From Chloroflexota bacterium (GTDB lineage: Bacteria > Chloroflexota > Dehalococcoidia > UBA2979), in contig VGPB01000003.1 of NCBI GenBank assembly GCA_016875695.1, positions 1-27,879 of the forward strand: 27,879 nt of DNA, given 5' to 3'. Shown here in pieces: positions 25,098 to 27,879 of this stretch. Within the stretch, counting starts at the first letter, position 1; each line of letters opens with the position of its first letter. A program made the position numbers and the translations under genes. The notes beneath the pieces are model-generated. The model did not search any database. It was given only the letters and a program-made list of their open reading frames with translations, and was not told the DNA's origin.

Positions 25098-26063
25098 GTG
25101 GAGCCCCGCTTGGCGTTCACGAAAGTCGACCACGTCGCCATGCTCACAGACGATCTCGAGAACGCGCGCCACGTCTTCTGCGACGGCTGGGGGCTCGCCG
25201 TCGACGAGCTGCGCTCGCCCTGGCCGCAGGGCCGCCCCGGCACCTTCGAGGACGTCACCAGCATCGAGATCCCCATCGGCGAGATGTTCCTCGAGATCAG
25301 CCGCCCCAACGACACCACGAGCGACGCCGCGCGCTTCGTCGCCGAGCGCCGCGCCGGCATGTATCACATCGCGATCGCCTCGAACGACCTCGAGGCGGAC
25401 GTGGTCCGGCTGCAGTCGCGCGGCGCGCGTCTCGCCGAGCCGTGGGGCGGCCGCGGACCCGTGTTCTTGGACCCGGCGATGACGCTGGGCCTGCGCATTC
25501 GCCTCGTCCCCGACGAGGGCTACTACCCGCACCCTGCCTACCGCGGCGACGGCATCTTCACCGGCATGGGCCACGTCGGCATCGCCGCGCGCAGCGCCGA
25601 CGAGGTGCGCGCGCTCTTCGGCGGTATCTTCGCGCTCGACGAAGACCACTCGCGCGAGCGCGGCGGCGAACCGCCGCCGTCGCCCGCCGCAGACCGCGAG
25701 CGCCGCGAAGCCGACGACCCCGTGTACATCGTCGAGTTCCCGCTCGGCGGCACGGTGATCGAAGTGAGCATCCCCACCACCACCGACAGCGGTACCGCGC
25801 GCCTCGTCGCGACGCGCGCGCCGCTCGGCGCCGTCTACCACCACATCTGCCCGTACGCTCCCGATGTCGCGCGCTCGGCCGACACGGGGCGCGCCGCCGG
25901 CCTGCGGCAGATCGGCACCACGCCACTGCGCGACCCAGCGGCCCCGCAGCGCGTCGACGTCGCATGGTTCCATCCGCGTACCTGCGTCGGCACGCTTATC
26001 GAGATCTGGAACCGGCCGCCCGGGCACGACCACGCGCTCCAGTGGCGTCGCCTGCAACCGTAA
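25098..26063 (+). CDS. Two-domain VOC (glyoxalase/extradiol dioxygenase-like) protein
   Basis: 321 residues from GTG 25098; TTG 25110 is possible, and the ribosome binding site is weak for both. Two VOC modules follow each other. Module 1 (about 8-140) has metal-ligand candidates His12 (KVDHVAM), Glu66 (MFLEISRP) and His90 (MYHIAIAS), but at the fourth position it reads LGLRIRLV without an acid. Module 2 (about 155-310) has His159 (MGHVGIAA), Glu222 (VIEVSIP), His248/249 (VYHHICPY) and Glu302 (LIEIWNRP), a full set. The best functional site is therefore in module 2. The family includes glyoxalases, methylmalonyl-CoA epimerase and ring-cleaving dioxygenases; the sequence does not decide between them. 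It lies 27 bases before the carbonic anhydrase-like gene and is probably co-transcribed. Confidence 0.85.
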   Translation: MEPRLAFTKVDHVAMLTDDLENARHVFCDGWGLAVDELRSPWPQGRPGTFEDVTSIEIPIGEMFLEISRPNDTTSDAARFVAERRAGMYHIAIASNDLEADVVRLQSRGARLAEPWGGRGPVFLDPAMTLGLRIRLVPDEGYYPHPAYRGDGIFTGMGHVGIAARSADEVRALFGGIFALDEDHSRERGGEPPPSPAADRERREADDPVYIVEFPLGGTVIEVSIPTTTDSGTARLVATRAPLGAVYHHICPYAPDVARSADTGRAAGLRQIGTTPLRDPAAPQRVDVAWFHPRTCVGTLIEIWNRPPGHDHALQWRRLQP

Positions 26064-26090
26064 CTCGTCCCCGCACGCGAAAGGCCCACG

Positions 26091-26630
26091 ATGATTCGCA
26101 GCTTCGACGGCAAGTCCCCGCGCATCCACCCCACCGCGTTCGTCAGCGAGGCCGCGTACGTCATCGGCGATGTCGTGATCGGACCCTACTCCAGCGTCTG
26201 GCCGGGCACGATCATCCGCGGCGACCACCACACGATCACCATCGGCGCGTACGTCGACATCCAGGACAACTGCGTCGTGCACGCCGACTCGGACGCTACG
26301 TACGGTGACTACGTGACGCTCGGCCATCACGTGATCTGCCACGCGAAGACCATCGCCACGCACTGCCTCGTCGGCAACGGCGCCGTCGTCAATGGCGACG
26401 CCGAGGTTGGCGAGTACTCGATCGTCGCCGCCGGCTCCGTCGTGCTCGAGCGCGAGCAGTTCCCGCCGCACTCGTTCGTGACCGGCGCGCCCGCCACCGT
26501 CAAGCGCGCCACCGAGGAGCGCCACCATCGCATGATCCGCGGCACCGCCGAGGGCTACGCCAAGAACGGCCAGCAGTTCAAGGCCGCCGGCCTCGGCGAC
26601 GTGCCCGCCGAGTTCCTCATGAAGGAATGA
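26091..26630 (+). CDS. Gamma-carbonic-anhydrase-like left-handed beta-helix protein
   Basis: 179 residues from ATG 26091, with AAAGG upstream. Hexapeptide repeats of the left-handed beta-helix run from about 12 to 130 (VIGDVVIGPYSSVWPG, ITIGAYVDIQDN, VGNGAVVNGDAEVGEYSIVA). The three zinc-ligand histidines of the gamma class are present: His64 in CVVHAD, His79 in LGHHV and His84 in ICHAKT, with the expected five-residue spacing between the last two. RGDHHTITIG matches the conserved RGD segment; NIQD reads DIQD. It probably hydrates CO2 or, as in many PaaY/YrdA-like relatives, acts as a CoA-thioesterase or accessory protein. The setting beside CoA-metabolism genes leaves both open. The trimer is cytoplasmic. 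Confidence 0.92.
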   Translation: MIRSFDGKSPRIHPTAFVSEAAYVIGDVVIGPYSSVWPGTIIRGDHHTITIGAYVDIQDNCVVHADSDATYGDYVTLGHHVICHAKTIATHCLVGNGAVVNGDAEVGEYSIVAAGSVVLEREQFPPHSFVTGAPATVKRATEERHHRMIRGTAEGYAKNGQQFKAAGLGDVPAEFLMKE

Positions 26631-26640
26631 GCCGCCGGGG

Positions 26641-27442
26641 GTGACGCACCCCTGCTTCGTCTCCGACGCCTTCACCGACCGCGCGTTCGGCGGCAACCCC
26701 GCGGGCGTCGTGCTGCTCCAGCACGATCAGTGCGACGCGTGGATGCAGGCCGTCGCCGCCGAGTTGCGCCACTCCGAGACGGCATTCGTGCAGGACGCCG
26801 GCTCCACGCGCACGTTGCGTTGGTTCACGCCTACAGTCGAGGTCGACCTCTGCGGCCACGCCACGCCACGCTCGCCGCCGCGCACGTGCTCTGGACCGAG
26901 GCCGGCGCGCCCCCCGACGCGCCGCTGCGCTTCCAGGCCCGCAGCGGCACGCTCAGCTGCACGCGCGACGCGGCCGGCGACGTGCAGCTCGACTTCCCGA
27001 TCGACATCCCCCACCCCGGCCAGGACCCCCCGCCCGCGCTGATCCACGGTGTGGGCGTGCACCCGCTGCACGTGCTGCGCGGCCGCTTCGACTACCTCGT
27101 CGAGGCGCGCTCCACCGCCGATGTGCGCGCCGCGCGGCCGGACCTCGCTGCGTTCGCCACGCTCGACGCGCGCGGCGTGTGTATCACCGCGCCCGGCGAC
27201 GCCGCAAGCGACAGCGACCTTGTCTCGCGCTTCTTCGCGCCCGCCGTCGGCATCGACGAGGACCCGGTCACGGGCTCCGCGCAGTGCATGCTCGCGCCGT
27301 ACTGGGCGAGCGACTCGGCCGCGGAGAGCTGCGCGCCGCGCAGCTCTCCGCGCGTGGCGGCCGGCTGCACGTGCGCGTCGCCGACGTCCGGGTGCTACTG
27401 AGTGGGCGCGCGGTGACCGTGCTGCGCGGCACGCTCGACTGA
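26641..27442 (+). pseudogene. PhzF-family isomerase gene with two frameshifts
   Basis: The family holds phenazine-biosynthesis PhzF and many small-molecule isomerases or epimerases. Frame 1 from GTG 26641 gives FVSDAFTDRAFGGNPAGVVL and HSETAFV with the catalytic-type Glu, then VDLCGHAT. Here CCACG is present three times where two copies would keep frame, and the sequence continues in a second frame: LAAAHVLWTEAG, LHVLRGRFDYLVEA and the signature EDPVTGSAQCMLAPYWA. At about 27309 one base appears to be missing and a third frame gives RLGRGELRAAQLSARGGRLH and the C-terminus VLLSGRAVTVLRGTLD ending at TGA 27440. Repairing both would give about 265 residues, normal length. It lies ten bases after the carbonic anhydrase-like gene. 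Confidence 0.85.
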
Positions 27443-27483
27443 CCTGCGAACGATCCGCGAACACACGCGCGCGCCCCTGTCCC

Positions 27484-27879
27484 CTAGGTGTAGTGACCAC
27501 GAACCTGTGAGAGCCGACTGACCGGCGGGAGGCCACCGAGCGAGCCATGGGGCTTGCGTCAGTTGTACTAGCGCAGCCAGCCGGCGAGGGCACGAGCGCG
27601 ATGGGCGCTGGTGGGGTAGGCGAAGGCGTAGGCCCACGTGCGGAGCAGCACCTGGATGAAGCGTTCGGCCTTGCCGTTGGTGCGCGGCGTGTAGGGGCGG
27701 GTGCGCAGGTGACGCAGACCAAACGCGGCGCAGGATGCTCGCCAGGCTCCGGACAAGTACACAGGCCCGTTGTCCGTCATCACCGCCTCCACCTCGACAC
27801 CTTGCTCGCCGTACCAGACGCAGGCCCGCTCGAGGAAGGCGACGGCGTCCACCGCGCGGTCGGTGCGCAGGACGTTGGC
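27484..27879 (-). mobile_element. IS481-family transposase, C-terminal part with two in-frame stops
   Basis: The minus-strand frame enters from beyond the window and encodes the end of an rve-type DDE integrase core: EAVMTDNGPVYLSGAWR with the second catalytic Asp, then RTRPYTPRTNGKAERFIQ with the catalytic Glu, and ALAGWLR. TAG (27568-27570) and TGA (27559-27561) then interrupt the frame. It nevertheless continues RKPHGSLGGLPPVSRLSQV and RGHYT to TAG 27484, the expected IS481 C-terminus. Each stop can arise from one transition (for example TGG to TAG, CGA to TGA). The element is probably inactive in itself. Its end should lie between the stop and the PhzF remnant, but no terminal repeat can be named without the other end. 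Confidence 0.85.

Noticed and set aside
26641..27442. Programmed frameshifting in the PhzF gene
   Set aside because: The shifts occur at a 5-bp tandem repeat and a one-base loss, without slippery heptamers or a pseudoknot, and the family is not known to use recoding.

Overview
This is a very GC-rich bacterial window (about 70% G+C by eye, with strong G/C preference at third codon positions). GTG starts, spaced purine-rich ribosome binding sites and 4-base gene overlaps are typical of bacteria. The content is several CaiB/BaiF CoA-transferases, an acyl-CoA dehydrogenase, a flavin-containing monooxygenase, MFS permeases and IS30/IS481 relics. It would fit a high-GC environmental heterotroph such as a Dehalococcoidia/SAR202-like Chloroflexota or a related lineage. 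That placement is an inference from gene content, not from a phylogenetic marker.

Layout. Positions 1-1168 (minus) hold the 5' part of a CoA-transferase gene. From 1279 to about 2590 lie a broken MFS gene and a lower-GC patch with a doubtful small membrane protein. A 2-hydroxyacid dehydrogenase (2587-3588, minus) follows. Next come a decayed UbiA-type decaprenyl-phosphate phosphoribosyltransferase carrying an in-frame hexanucleotide repeat (3705-4739) and the 3' end of a probable polysaccharide flippase (4829-5017). An intact acyl-CoA dehydrogenase (5101-6324, plus) ends at a perfect 17-bp hairpin.

From 14017 back to 6452 runs one minus-strand operon: a YfcE-like phosphoesterase, two overlapping CoA-transferases, an extended SDR, an 851-residue protein with two fused CoA-transferase domains, and a broken MFS permease. 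It looks like a catabolic unit in which a carboxylic acid is imported, activated by CoA transfer and oxidised, with the nearby acyl-CoA dehydrogenase as a possible next step. None of the five CoA-transferase domains carries the Asp that is the nucleophile in formyl-CoA transferase.

Next are a surface-protein fragment joined to an IS30 fragment (14133-15200) and a cyclophilin (15253-15837, minus). A plus-strand pair encodes an NTF2-FMO fusion and an intact MFS permease (16023-19172). tRNA-Gly(CCC) and the translational GTPase BipA/TypA lie on the minus strand. On the plus strand are an arylsulfotransferase-like propeller protein, a membrane alpha/beta-hydrolase with a damaged C-terminus, a two-domain VOC protein, a gamma-carbonic-anhydrase-like protein, a twice-frameshifted PhzF gene and an IS481 transposase relic at the right edge.

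Two themes cut across the window. First, many genes are broken by single lesions (seven in-frame TAG/TGA codons and several 1- or 5-bp frameshifts) beside intact neighbours. Second, the octamer GCTAnnnT recurs shortly upstream of many gene starts on both strands and looks like the local extended -10 promoter element. I found no CRISPR array, phage module or defence locus, and no convincing wholly new system. The best candidates for novelty are the Asp-less CoA-transferase operon and the metal-ligand-poor phosphoesterase heading it.
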